DNA from: Luteimonas terricola | GTDB taxonomy: Bacteria; Pseudomonadota; Gammaproteobacteria; Xanthomonadales; Xanthomonadaceae | Reading direction: 5' to 3' | NCBI RefSeq assembly: GCF_004352845.1 | Contig: NZ_SJRX01000002.1 | Location: 186,001 to 250,000 of the forward strand | Length of the DNA: 64,000 nucleotides | Shown: in pieces, positions 18,029 through 25,904 of the stretch | How positions within the stretch are numbered: position 1 is the stretch's first letter | How the letters are laid out: the number at the start of each line of letters is the position of its first letter | Notes under the pieces: model-generated | Told to the model about the DNA's origin: nothing | The model's input: the letters and a program-made list of their open reading frames with translations, nothing else | Databases searched by the model: none | Position numbers and translations under genes: made by a program

Positions 18029-18339
18029 ACGCGCCCGAACTCCCCGGCATCCAGCTCTTTGGCCATGGCCTGGTCGAACTCGCGATCGGTACCGCCATGT
18101 ACGTGGTCGGGTTCGCGATGCTGCTCGCCCTGTGGCGGCTGCTGCGCGGCCCCACCGTGCCCGACCGGATCCTGGCCCTGGACACCCTCAACGTCACCGC
18201 CATCGCGGAACTGATGCTGCTGGGCATGCACCTGCGGACCGCCATCTACTTCGAAGCCGCGCTGATCATCGCCATGCTGGGCTTCGTCAGCACCGTGGTG
18301 CTGAGCAAATACGTGATCCGGAGGGATATCGTCGAATGA
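18025..18339 (+). CDS. mnhF: Na+/H+ antiporter subunit F
   Basis: Small membrane subunit of the Mrp antiporter, 104 residues with three helices: GTAMYVVGFAMLLALWRLL, ALDTLNVTAIAELMLLG, and EAALIIAMLGFVSTVVLSK. The motif RGPTVPDRILALDTLNV is diagnostic for MrpF. The only start that keeps the whole N-terminus is TTG at 18025, overlapping the mnhE stop as TTGA; the first in-frame ATG, at 18097, lies in the first helix and would lose a conserved part. A TTG start with reinitiation from mnhE is therefore likely and could lower the level of this subunit. Confidence 0.9.
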   Translation: MNAPELPGIQLFGHGLVELAIGTAMYVVGFAMLLALWRLLRGPTVPDRILALDTLNVTAIAELMLLGMHLRTAIYFEAALIIAMLGFVSTVVLSKYVIRRDIVE

Positions 18340-18713
18340 ACGTCTTCTGGGAACTGCTGCTGGTGGCACTGCTGTTCGTGGGCAGCTTCTTCATCCTGAT
18401 GGGCGGGATCGGCGTGGTGAAGCTGTCGGAGTTCTTCCGCCGGCTGCACGCGCCGACCAAGGCCAGCACGCTGGGCGTGGGCTGCGTGCTCGCAGCATCG
18501 GTCGGCTACCACCTGTTCGTGGGCAGCGACCCGCAGCCACGCGAATTGCTGATCACGGCGTTCCTGCTGATCACCGCGCCGATCAGTGCGCACCTGATGT
18601 CGAAGGCGGCGCTGTCGCTGCGCATGGACGAATGGCCCCAGCTGCCGGGGCGTTCGGAAGAGGACACGCACGTTCCGCCGCGGCCCGACGGCGGCGACGA
18701 CGAAAGCTACTGA
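18336..18713 (+). CDS. mnhG: Na+/H+ antiporter subunit G
   Basis: Last subunit of the Mrp antiporter, 125 residues. The MrpG core is seen as LLVALLFVGSFFILMGGIGV, KLSEFFRRLHAPTKASTLGV near residue 45, and LLITAFLLITAPISAHLMSK. A hydrophilic tail of about 25 residues rich in Asp, Glu and Pro follows, longer than in many MrpG proteins. The start at 18336 overlaps the mnhF stop by 4 bp (ATGA). It closes the seven-function, six-gene operon. The next gene is convergent at 18756, and I see no clear terminator hairpin in the 42-bp gap. Confidence 0.94.
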   Translation: MNVFWELLLVALLFVGSFFILMGGIGVVKLSEFFRRLHAPTKASTLGVGCVLAASVGYHLFVGSDPQPRELLITAFLLITAPISAHLMSKAALSLRMDEWPQLPGRSEEDTHVPPRPDGGDDESY

Positions 18714-18755
18714 GCAGGCGGATGCGAGCTGCGTCGCCGGCGCCCGGAATGCCAC

Positions 18756-19709
18756 TCAGCCCAGCAGCGCGAACTCCAGCGCCAGCCAGGCCAGCAGCGC
18801 CACCAGCAGCAGGGCACCCTCGCCGCGGCTGACGGTGGTGTTGCCGCGCAGCAGGGGCACCAGCAGCAGCGCGAACAGGAACGCCGCCGGCAGCTCCAGG
18901 CGCACGAACGAGGCCGGCACCGGCACCATGCCGCTGATCGCGGCCATGCCGCCCAGCACCACCAGCAGGTTGAACAGGCTGGAGCCGATCACGTGGCCGG
19001 CGACGATGTCGCCCTGCCCCCGCCGCGCCGCCGCGACCGCGGCCGCGGCCTCGGGCAGCGCCGTGCCGATCGCGACCAGCACCAGGCCTGCGACCAGCGA
19101 GTCCATGCCCAGGGCTTGGCCGATCACCGGCACCTGGGCCACGATCCAGCCGGCGCCGAACCACAGCAGCACGGCGGCCAGCACCACGCGCCCCGTGTTC
19201 AGGCCGAGTCCCCCACGGGTGGCTGCGAAGGCATCGACCTCCGCGCGCACCTCGGGCGACTCGTCGTCGGCACGCCTGGCGGCGAACACGACCACGACCA
19301 CGAACACGAGCAGCAGGACCACGCCCTCGACGCGCGACAGACCACCGTCGAGGCTGAGCAGCGCCACCGCCACCGTAGCCAGCAGCAGCACCGCCAGCAG
19401 CGGCGACAGCGCGCGCCAACGCAGCACCAGCGGCGCCGCCAGCGCGGCAGCACCCAGGGTCAGGCCGATGTTGGCGATATTGCTGCCCACCGCGTTGCCC
19501 AGCGCCAGCGCGCTGTCGCCGGACGCCACTGCACGTGCATTGACCGCGAGTTCCGGCAGCGAGGTGGCCACCGCCACCAGACCCAGGCCGGCGGCAAAGC
19601 GCGGAATGCGCAGGCGTTCGGCAAGCCCCGCGGCGCCCTTCACCAGCGAGTCGCCGCCCAGGGCGAGGAACACGAGCCCCAACAGAGTGAATCCGATCGC
19701 CTCAACCAT
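18756..19709 (-). CDS. Calcium/sodium antiporter (CaCA superfamily, YrbG-like)
   Basis: Inner-membrane cation exchanger of 317 residues with about ten helices and two inverted alpha-repeats. The first repeat is VAVATSLPELAVNARAVAS with GNAVGSNIANIGL; the second is VAIGTALPEAAAAVAAARR with GHVIGSSLFNLLVV. The Glu and Ser/Asn residues of these repeats bind the cations. The ATG at 19709 has GGAGGC 5-10 nt upstream, so it is preferred to the ATG at 19730, which lacks a ribosome site. A charged cytoplasmic loop (ARRADDESPEVRAEVDAF) separates the halves. Lying next to the Mrp operon, it makes this a cation homeostasis region. Confidence 0.91.
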   Translation of the reverse strand: MVEAIGFTLLGLVFLALGGDSLVKGAAGLAERLRIPRFAAGLGLVAVATSLPELAVNARAVASGDSALALGNAVGSNIANIGLTLGAAALAAPLVLRWRALSPLLAVLLLATVAVALLSLDGGLSRVEGVVLLLVFVVVVVFAARRADDESPEVRAEVDAFAATRGGLGLNTGRVVLAAVLLWFGAGWIVAQVPVIGQALGMDSLVAGLVLVAIGTALPEAAAAVAAARRGQGDIVAGHVIGSSLFNLLVVLGGMAAISGMVPVPASFVRLELPAAFLFALLLVPLLRGNTTVSRGEGALLLVALLAWLALEFALLG

Positions 19710-19802
19710 CGCACGCCTCCATCGAGTCATTTCCGCGGGACCGGACCCGGCGGCACCCGCGGCCCGCCGGGCGCGGCCAAGGCCGCGCTTGAAGGATCAG
19801 GG

Positions 19803-20420
19803 TCAGCTGCAGCCCTCGACGTAGCCGATCTGCGGGGCAAGACCGACCCGCCAGCTGGTCACACGGCCATCGGCGCCGAGCTCGAAGAACAGTCGCGACG
19901 GCAGCTTGCCGCCGTCCTCCGCACTCATCAGCACCTTGCCGCCCTCGACGTACTTGTGAGGCGCCGACTCGAGGCGCTTGCCGTACAGCCCCTGCAGCGT
20001 CGCCTCGTCCATGCCCACGCGGCCACCGCCCGGAGCGGTGATCTCGGCCGACTCGGCGCTGTAGCGCACGAACAGGTCACCTTCGAACATGAAGGCCAAC
20101 TGGGCCGGCGTCGCCTGCCCGGCGGGGCTCAGGTGGTGGCAGGCGCTGCCGTCGCCGGGGTCGCCGGCCGGCTCAAGGGCATTGCCGTTCCAGTCCGCGC
20201 GCGCCTCCGCGGCGGTCATGCCGAATTCGATGCTGCCGTAGCCATCCATGCGCGCGTCGCCCGAGGCCGGGATCGCATCCGCTGCGGCCGCAGGCTCGGT
20301 CACGGGTTCGATCGCCTGGATCGCACTCGACGCGGCATCGGCTCCGGTTTCCGCCGTGCGCTCGACGTTGCAGGCGGCCAGGGCCAGGGTCAGCAGGGCG
20401 GCGACGTGGACAGCGCGCAT
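19803..20420 (-). CDS. Hypothetical exported lipoprotein
   Basis: Product of 205 residues that I do not recognise. It starts with a short signal peptide ending in a lipobox-like LTLALAACNVE, so Cys17 should be lipidated. An Ala/Asp/Glu-rich linker follows, then a soluble domain beginning DGYGSIEFGMTAAEARADW near residue 59, with a Cys pair (SACHHLSP near residue 92 and the last-but-one residue Cys204) that could form a disulfide. The pattern GSIEFGMTxAEA is seen in various small periplasmic proteins of xanthomonads. It is downstream of hmgA on the same strand, but 98 bp with a GC-rich repeat and an A/T run separates them. No function can be inferred. Confidence 0.75.
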   Translation of the reverse strand: MRAVHVAALLTLALAACNVERTAETGADAASSAIQAIEPVTEPAAAADAIPASGDARMDGYGSIEFGMTAAEARADWNGNALEPAGDPGDGSACHHLSPAGQATPAQLAFMFEGDLFVRYSAESAEITAPGGGRVGMDEATLQGLYGKRLESAPHKYVEGGKVLMSAEDGGKLPSRLFFELGADGRVTSWRVGLAPQIGYVEGCS

Positions 20421-20456
20421 GCGGTGTCTCCGTATGGGGTAGACGCAAGGCTACAC

Positions 20457-20516
20457 AAAAACCGCGCGGGCGCGCGTGGAGGCCCCTGCTGGAGCCCGGC
20501 GCGCGGGCCGCGCTCC
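20457..20516 (-). terminator. Possible terminator after hmgA
   Basis: The 98-bp gap after the hmgA stop is very GC-rich and full of short inverted repeats of GCGCGG/CCGCGC type (20462-20516). On the minus strand it ends in TTTTTGTG (20454-20461). That is the layout of a Rho-independent terminator, but several pairings are possible and none is perfect over a long stem. The promoter of the lipoprotein gene must lie in the same gap. Confidence 0.35.
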
Positions 20517-20518
20517 GG

Positions 20519-21814
20519 TCAGGCGCCGGCGTCGAAGTGCCTGCGCAGTCCTGCCCAGCAGGCCTGGTAGCCAGCCTGGCGGTGGGCGGCGTCGATCGCC
20601 TGCGCCGTCGGCCGGATCACCGCCCGGGTCTCGAACATGAAGGCCATGGTGTCGGCGATCACGTCGGGCTTCGACAGATCGGCCGCCGACGCCTTCTCGA
20701 AGGTCGCGGCGTCCGGGCCATGGCCGGTCATGCTGTTGTGCAGGCTGCAGCCACCGGGTGCGAAGCCCTCGGCCTTGGCATCGTATGCGCCATGGATCAG
20801 GCCCATGAACTCGCTGGCCACGTTGCGGTGGAACCACGGCGGCCGGAAGGTGTCCTGCGCCACCAGCCAGCGCGGCGGGAAGATCGCGAAGTCCATGTTG
20901 CCCACGCCCTCGGTGTCGCTGGGCGAATGCAGCACCAGGAAGATCGACGGGTCGGGATGGTCGAAGCTGATCGAGCCGATGGCGTTGAAGCGGCGCAGGT
21001 CATATTTGTATGGCGCGTAGTTGCCGTGCCAGGCGACCACGTCCAGGGGCGAGTGGCCGATGTCGGCGCGCCACAGATGGCCCTGGAACCTGGCGATGAG
21101 TTCGAAGTCGCCCTCGTCCTCCTCGTAGGCCGCGACCGGCGCCAGGAAGTCGCGCGGGTTGGCCAGGCCGTTGGAGCCGATCGGCCCCAGGTCCGGGAGC
21201 TTCAGCATCGCGCCGTAGTTCTCGCACACGTAGCCGCGCGCCGCGCCATCCGGAAGCTCGACGCGAAAGCGCACCCCGCGTGGCACCACGGCGATTTCCT
21301 GTGGTTCGACCTCGAGCACGCCGAACTCGGTGGCGATGCGCAGCCGGCCCTGCTGCGGGACGACCAGCAGCTCGCCGTCGGCGCTGTAGAAGAAGCGGCC
21401 GCGCATCGACGCGTTGGCCGCATACATGTGGATGCCCACGCCGGTGCCGGCCGCGGAGCCGCCGTTGCCGGCCATGGTGAACAGGCCGTCGACGAAGTCG
21501 ACCGCCCCGCCCTCGCCGGGCATCGGCAGCGGATCCCAGCGCAGCTGGTCCGGCGTCACCGGCCCCTGGCCGAAATCCTCATGGAAGCGAGGCTGCGTCC
21601 AGGGCTTGAACTCGCCATGCATCGCCGCCGGCCGGATCCGGTACAGCCAGCTGCGCCGGTTCGCGTGCCGTGGCGCGGTGAACGCCGTGCCCGACAGCTG
21701 TTCGGCGTACAGCCCGTGCGCCACCCGCTGCGGCGAATTGCGCCCCACTGGCAGCGCCCCGGCCACCGCCTCGGTGGCGAACTCGTTGCCAAACCCCGAC
21801 ATGTATCCGACCAC
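20519..21814 (-). CDS. hmgA: Homogentisate 1,2-dioxygenase
   Basis: Non-haem Fe(II) enzyme that opens the ring of homogentisate to maleylacetoacetate in tyrosine and phenylalanine breakdown. The 431-residue product starts near the family motif [14 protein letters not shown] and has [28 protein letters not shown] and the iron-binding region [21 protein letters not shown] favour a GTG start at 21814, which is preceded by GGAGAAGG at good spacing and keeps the residues before SGFGNEF that the family has; the ATG at 21802 is the alternative. It lies downstream of hppD on the same strand across a 310-bp gap holding an inverted-repeat element. The next pathway genes (maiA, fahA) are not in this window. 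Confidence 0.96.
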   Translation of the reverse strand: MVGYMSGFGNEFATEAVAGALPVGRNSPQRVAHGLYAEQLSGTAFTAPRHANRRSWLYRIRPAAMHGEFKPWTQPRFHEDFGQGPVTPDQLRWDPLPMPGEGGAVDFVDGLFTMAGNGGSAAGTGVGIHMYAANASMRGRFFYSADGELLVVPQQGRLRIATEFGVLEVEPQEIAVVPRGVRFRVELPDGAARGYVCENYGAMLKLPDLGPIGSNGLANPRDFLAPVAAYEEDEGDFELIARFQGHLWRADIGHSPLDVVAWHGNYAPYKYDLRRFNAIGSISFDHPDPSIFLVLHSPSDTEGVGNMDFAIFPPRWLVAQDTFRPPWFHRNVASEFMGLIHGAYDAKAEGFAPGGCSLHNSMTGHGPDAATFEKASAADLSKPDVIADTMAFMFETRAVIRPTAQAIDAAHRQAGYQACWAGLRRHFDAGA

Positions 21815-21846
21815 GGACCTTCTCCCGGAAAGACTGAAAGCTTTTT

Positions 21847-22117
21847 GCCGCGGATTTACGCTGAAAGGCGCGGATTTACACGGATAGAGCAAAAGCTTTT
21901 TCAGCCACGGATTTACGCGGATTACGCGGATCTGGCCGAGGCAAGGTTGTTGCCGAAAGCCCATTGGAAAGAAAAAGCCGATACAAGGCGTGCTGTTTGC
22001 GCTGGCCTCGCCCAGATCCGCGTAATCCGCGCCAATCCGTGGCCAAAAGCTCTTTGCTTTTTCCGCCTTTCCCGCTCTATCCGTGTAAATCCGCGCCTTT
22101 CAGCGTAAATCCGTGGC
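21847..22117. repeat. 271-bp long inverted-repeat element between hppD and hmgA
   Basis: Non-coding element filling most of the 310-bp gap. Outer arms 21847-21890 and 22074-22117 are 44 bp each and pair at 43 of 44 positions. Inner arms 21904-21942 and 22005-22043 are 39 bp each and pair at about 36 of 39. Each arm is built of related modules such as CGCGGATTTACACGGAT and GCGGATTACGCGGATCTGG. The centre (21943-22004) is unpaired. Base composition is more AT-rich than the neighbouring genes. It could fold into a long cruciform in DNA or a hairpin in the hppD-hmgA mRNA. No ORF or transposase is present, so it resembles a MITE or palindromic repeat. Family name unknown. Confidence 0.85.
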
Positions 22118-22124
22118 AAATCTT

Positions 22125-23228
22125 TTAGAGCACGCCCCGCCGCATCTGGTCACGCTCGATCGACTCGAACAGGGCCTGGAAGTTGCCCTCGCCGAAGCCC
22201 TCGTTGCCCTTGCGCTGGATGATCTCGAAAAAGATCGGGCCGAACGCGTTCTGGCCGAAGATCTGCAGCAACAGGCGCTTCTTCGTCTCCATGTCGGCGT
22301 CGATCAGGATCGCGTTGCGACGCAGGCGCGCGACGTCCTCGCCATGGTCCGGCACGCGCTGGTCGATCACGTCGAAGTAGGTGTCCGGCGTGTCGAGGAA
22401 GGGAATGCCGGCTTCGCGCATCTTTTCCACCGACTCGTAGATGTCGTCGGTGAACAGCGCGATGTGCTGGATGCCCTCGCCCTTGTAGTCGCGCAGGTAT
22501 TCGTTGATCTGGCTCTTCTCGTCCGAGGACTCGTTGAGCGGGATGCGCACCACGCCGTCGGGCGCGGTCATCGCCTTCGACAGCAGGCCGGTCTTGCTGC
22601 CCTTGATGTCGAAGTAGCGGATCTGGCGGAAGTTGAACAGCTTTTCGTAGTAGTCCGACCACTTCTGCATGTTCCCGAGGAACAGGTTGTGCGTGAGGTG
22701 GTCGATGAAGGTCAGGCCAAAACCCCTGGGATGCTGGTCGACGCCCGGCAGCGGCTCGTAGTCGGCGTAGACGTTGTCGCTGGAATCGTCGATCAGGTAC
22801 AGCATGCAGTCGCCGATGCCCTTGATCGCCGGGAAGTCGACGGCCCCGGTCTCGGGCTTGAAGCCGGCCTTCTCGCCGCCGTTCGCGAGCACGTGCCCGA
22901 GCACTTCGGAGATCGGCTTCTTGAACCGGATCGCGAAGCCGCAGGCCGACGGACCGTGTTTGGCGGCGAAATCGGAGGCGAAGGAGTCCGGCTCTTCGTT
23001 GAGCAGGAAGTTGATCGTGCCCTGGCGGAACAGTGTGATCGCGCGCTTGCGGTGCTTCGCGATGGCGGTGAAGCCGAGCTTCTCCAGGTACTCGCGCATC
23101 GAATCGGCACGACCGGCGGGCGCTGCGAACTCGACGAACTCGAAGCCGTTGATGCCCATCGGGTTTTCGAAGGTGGTGACCTGCATGCCGAGGTTCGGCT
23201 GCGTGCTGGCCTGGGTCTGGGCGCTCAT
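22125..23228 (-). CDS. hppD: 4-Hydroxyphenylpyruvate dioxygenase
   Basis: Fe(II) enzyme that turns 4-hydroxyphenylpyruvate into homogentisate, the step before HmgA. The 367-residue length is typical of bacterial HPPD. Iron ligands are visible as the His in GLTFIDHLTHNLFLGNM near residue 190, the His in GIQHIALFTDDIYES near residue 268, and the Glu in GPIFFEIIQRKGNEGF near residue 345. The N-terminal half has the paired VOC-type fold (GINGFEFVEFAAP). The start ATG at 23228 faces the MarR gene, and a palindrome at 23268-23281 lies 40-53 bp upstream, well placed for an operator. It is transcribed towards hmgA. Confidence 0.96.
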   Translation of the reverse strand: MSAQTQASTQPNLGMQVTTFENPMGINGFEFVEFAAPAGRADSMREYLEKLGFTAIAKHRKRAITLFRQGTINFLLNEEPDSFASDFAAKHGPSACGFAIRFKKPISEVLGHVLANGGEKAGFKPETGAVDFPAIKGIGDCMLYLIDDSSDNVYADYEPLPGVDQHPRGFGLTFIDHLTHNLFLGNMQKWSDYYEKLFNFRQIRYFDIKGSKTGLLSKAMTAPDGVVRIPLNESSDEKSQINEYLRDYKGEGIQHIALFTDDIYESVEKMREAGIPFLDTPDTYFDVIDQRVPDHGEDVARLRRNAILIDADMETKKRLLLQIFGQNAFGPIFFEIIQRKGNEGFGEGNFQALFESIERDQMRRGVL

Positions 23229-23267
23229 GGCGGCTCCTGGAGTGGACGGGAGGGACGCATTGTTATA

Positions 23268-23281
23268 GTTTCATATGAAAC
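23268..23281. promoter_or_regulatory. Palindromic operator candidate for the MarR regulator
   Basis: GTTTCATATGAAAC is a perfect 14-bp palindrome in the divergent gap between hppD and the marR-type gene. MarR proteins bind such palindromes as dimers, often between divergent genes that they repress. The sequence stands out because it is AT-rich in a GC-rich region. Its second half contains the in-frame ATG at 23275, so binding here would block both directions. Binding itself is inferred. Confidence 0.65.
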
Positions 23282-23304
23282 CAGTTGCAAGGCGCAGCGC
23301 AGCA

Positions 23305-23805
23305 ATGTCCCTTCCCGCCGACACCCCCGACGTCCCTGATGCCACCGACGCCCCCGTCCACGCAGCGGAGGCCGCGACCCTGGACCTCGAGCGCTTCGTT
23401 CCCTATCAGCTGAGCGTGCTGTCCAACGTCGTCAGCCAGGAAATCGCCCAGGCCTACGGCGAACGCTTCGGGCTGGCGGTCACCGAGTGGCGGATCATCG
23501 CCGTGCTCGGGCGTTTCCCCGGGCTGTCCGCGGCCGGCGTCGCCGAGCGCAGCGCCATGGACAAGGTGGCGGTCAGCCGTGCCGTGGCCAGCCTGCTGGA
23601 GCGCGGCCTGCTGCACCGCGAGGTCGACGGCGAGGACCGCCGGCGCTCCGTGCTCGAGCTCAGCGCGGCCGGCCGCGAGGTCCATGCCAAGGTGGCCCCG
23701 GCGGCGCTGGACTACGAGCGCGGCCTGCTCTCGGCGCTGAGCGAGTCCGAGCGCACGCAGTTTTCGCACATGCTGGACAAACTCGGCGAACGCTACGGGC
23801 TCTAG
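23305..23805 (+). CDS. MarR family transcriptional regulator
   Basis: Winged-helix regulator, probably controlling the homogentisate genes. The conserved part runs from LERFVPYQLSVLSNVVSQEI through the recognition region ERSAMDKVAVSRAVASLLER to the wing LLHREVDGEDRRRSVLEL. I chose ATG 23305 (166 residues) because the in-frame ATG at 23275 lies inside the 14-bp palindrome proposed as operator and has no ribosome site at a useful distance; 23305 also has only a weak site, so the start is uncertain. It is divergent from hppD. A ligand such as homogentisate or 4-hydroxyphenylpyruvate is likely by context but not shown. Confidence 0.88.
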   Translation: MSLPADTPDVPDATDAPVHAAEAATLDLERFVPYQLSVLSNVVSQEIAQAYGERFGLAVTEWRIIAVLGRFPGLSAAGVAERSAMDKVAVSRAVASLLERGLLHREVDGEDRRRSVLELSAAGREVHAKVAPAALDYERGLLSALSESERTQFSHMLDKLGERYGL

Positions 23806-24186
23806 CCAACTGAGCACGATGTCGCCAGACACCGGTTCCGACGACGCCCGAGCCACGATGCGGGCGCACGCGGCAGGCCTCGGGGTCACGCTGGACTTCT
23901 CCCGACTCCGGGGCAACGGCTTCCACAAGGACTGACTGCGTCTTGGCTATGACGGCGACCTGGAGGGCCCCGCCGTGGCCGGGCCCCCGCGTACTGCTGC
24001 GCACCGGGTGCCAAGGCCCTTGAGGGCGAAGTCAAGGAGGAGGCGATGGCCGCAGGCCAGCGCCGGGGGACATGAGCACTCAAGGGCCTTGGCACCCGGC
24101 GCCCGAGAGCATCAATGGCGCGCCTCTCCCTCACGCCCCGGAGGGCGCGGCGTGTCACTCATGCCTGGAGAACGCGTGGGCGTCGC
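23806..24186. other. 381-bp gap with a short ORF and an inverted repeat
   Basis: No convincing gene is seen between the MarR gene and the convergent POT transporter. A 38-codon ORF at 23819-23935 (+) ends LDFSRLRGNGFHKD; its ribosome site is weak and I do not recognise it, so it may be chance or the tail of a lost gene. An inverted repeat lies at 24001-24024 and 24079-24102 (23 of 24 pairs, core CCAAGGCCC), separated by 54 bp. It is too widely spaced for a simple terminator and could be a palindromic repeat element. Confidence 0.5.
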
Positions 24187-25761
24187 TCAGCGGCGCTCTT
24201 CGGTGACGTCGATCCCGGCAGCGGCCGGCTCCGCGAGCTCGCCCTGCCCGGCAAGGTCGTCGTCACGCAGGGTATCGAGGTGCATGAGCTTCTTGATCTG
24301 CGGTGCGATCACCAGCATCACCACGCCCACGCCCACTGCCAGCCAACCAACGTTGGAATAGACCTCCATCACCCGTTCCACGCCGCCGCCTTCGCCACCG
24401 GTGGCGGCGGAGATGAGGCCGGCAGCGAAGTTGCCGGTGGCCGAGGCGAAGAACCATGCGCCCATGATCAGGCTCGCCATCTGCGCGGGGGCCAGGCGGT
24501 TCATCGCCGACAGGCCCACCGGCGACAGGCACAGCTCGCCCATGGTGTGGATCAGGTAGATCAGGAAGATGAAGATCACCGGCGTGGCGCCGGGTCCGGC
24601 GGCCTTGGCACCCGCCACCAGCACCAGGAAGCCGAGCCCCACCATCACCACGCCCAGCGCGAACTTGGCCGGCGCGGACGGCTCCCAGCCGCGCTTGGCC
24701 AGGACCAGCCACAGCATCGCGAACAGCGGCGCCAGCATGATGATGTACATCGAGTTGAGCGACTGGAACATCGACGCCGGGACTTCCCAGCCGAAGAGGT
24801 GGCGGTCCACCGAGCGGTCGGTGAACAGGTTCAGCGACGCGCCGGCCTGTTCGAACAGCGCCCAGAACAGGATCGAGCCGACGATCAGGTAGAGCGCGGC
24901 GATGATGCGGTTGCGCTCTTCGCGGGTGAGCTTGAACACTGCGGTGATCAGCACGTAGCCGAGCAGGACCACGCCCGCGCCGCCGAGCAGGAAGCCGACC
25001 AGCTTCTGGTGCTGGATCATGAACCACACTAGGCCCACCGACAGGAAGGACAGCGCGTACAGCACCCATTCGAAGGTGATGCCGCCCAGGACCGGCTTCG
25101 CGAGCTTCTCGGGCGCGCGCGACTCGCCGCGGCCCATCAGCAGGGGCTTGCCGATCACGAACACGACCAGGCCGAGCAGCATGCCCACGCCGGCGGCACC
25201 GAAGCCGTACTTCCAGCCATAGGTCTGGCCGAGGTAGCCGGCGATCAGCGAGCCGAGCATCGCGCCCAGGTTGATGCCCATGTAGAAGATCGTGTACGCC
25301 GGGTCGCGGCGGATGTCGGTGCGCGGGTACAGCTGGCCGACCATCACCGAGATGTTGGCCTTGAGGAAACCCGAGCCGACGATGATGAAGGACAGTGCCA
25401 GCCAGAAGATGTTGATCTCCGCGGCGTCCTGGCCACCGCTGCCCTCGAACGCCATCAGGAAATGGCCGAAGGTCAGCAGCACCGCGCCGAACAGCACCGC
25501 CTTGCGCTGTCCCAGGTAGCGGTCGGCGAGGTATCCGCCCACGACCGGCGCGATGTACACCAGCGCGGTGTACGCGCCGTAGATCACCGAACCCTCGGAG
25601 TCCGAGAACATCCAGTGCTGCACGAGATAGAAGATCAGCAGCGCGCGCATGCCGTAGTAGGAGAAGCGCTCCCACATCTCGGCGAAGAACAGCACGAACA
25701 GGCCGCGCGGGTGGCCCAGGATGGTCTTCGCCTCCTCGGCTGCGTAAGGATTGTTGGCCAC
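24187..25761 (-). CDS. Proton-dependent oligopeptide transporter (POT/PTR family)
   Basis: Inner-membrane proton-coupled importer of di- and tripeptides, of the major facilitator type. The 524-residue product has the POT motifs FFAEMWERFSYYGMRALLIF (ExxER-type proton/peptide site, near residue 27), GGYLADRYLGQRKAVLFGAV, and FYMGINLGAMLGSLIAGYLG. About fourteen helices are present, and a C-terminal cytoplasmic tail rich in Asp and Glu ends the protein. The start ATG at 25761 is followed by the usual NNPYAAEEAKTILGHPRGLF. The neighbouring AbgT transporter lies 143 bp upstream on the same strand, so the pair could form a peptide/amino-acid uptake unit. Confidence 0.93.
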   Translation of the reverse strand: MANNPYAAEEAKTILGHPRGLFVLFFAEMWERFSYYGMRALLIFYLVQHWMFSDSEGSVIYGAYTALVYIAPVVGGYLADRYLGQRKAVLFGAVLLTFGHFLMAFEGSGGQDAAEINIFWLALSFIIVGSGFLKANISVMVGQLYPRTDIRRDPAYTIFYMGINLGAMLGSLIAGYLGQTYGWKYGFGAAGVGMLLGLVVFVIGKPLLMGRGESRAPEKLAKPVLGGITFEWVLYALSFLSVGLVWFMIQHQKLVGFLLGGAGVVLLGYVLITAVFKLTREERNRIIAALYLIVGSILFWALFEQAGASLNLFTDRSVDRHLFGWEVPASMFQSLNSMYIIMLAPLFAMLWLVLAKRGWEPSAPAKFALGVVMVGLGFLVLVAGAKAAGPGATPVIFIFLIYLIHTMGELCLSPVGLSAMNRLAPAQMASLIMGAWFFASATGNFAAGLISAATGGEGGGVERVMEVYSNVGWLAVGVGVVMLVIAPQIKKLMHLDTLRDDDLAGQGELAEPAAAGIDVTEERR

Positions 25762-25904
25762 TGGCTTCTAGTACTCCCCGATGGTGGATCGGCAGGTGGC
25801 GCAGCGCCGCCTGCGCGTGGTTCGATCCCCGCCTGGCGCGGGGCAATGTCGAAACTTACCGCAACTCGGCCGGCCGCGGGGATCCGCCGCCGCGTTCAGC
25901 ATCT

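Noticed and set aside
25811..25843. tRNA-like T arm (GGTTCGATCCCC) in the gap before the POT gene
   Set aside because: One stem pair is broken, no acceptor or anticodon arm is found near it, and the next bases form an unrelated 6-bp hairpin. Judged to be chance.
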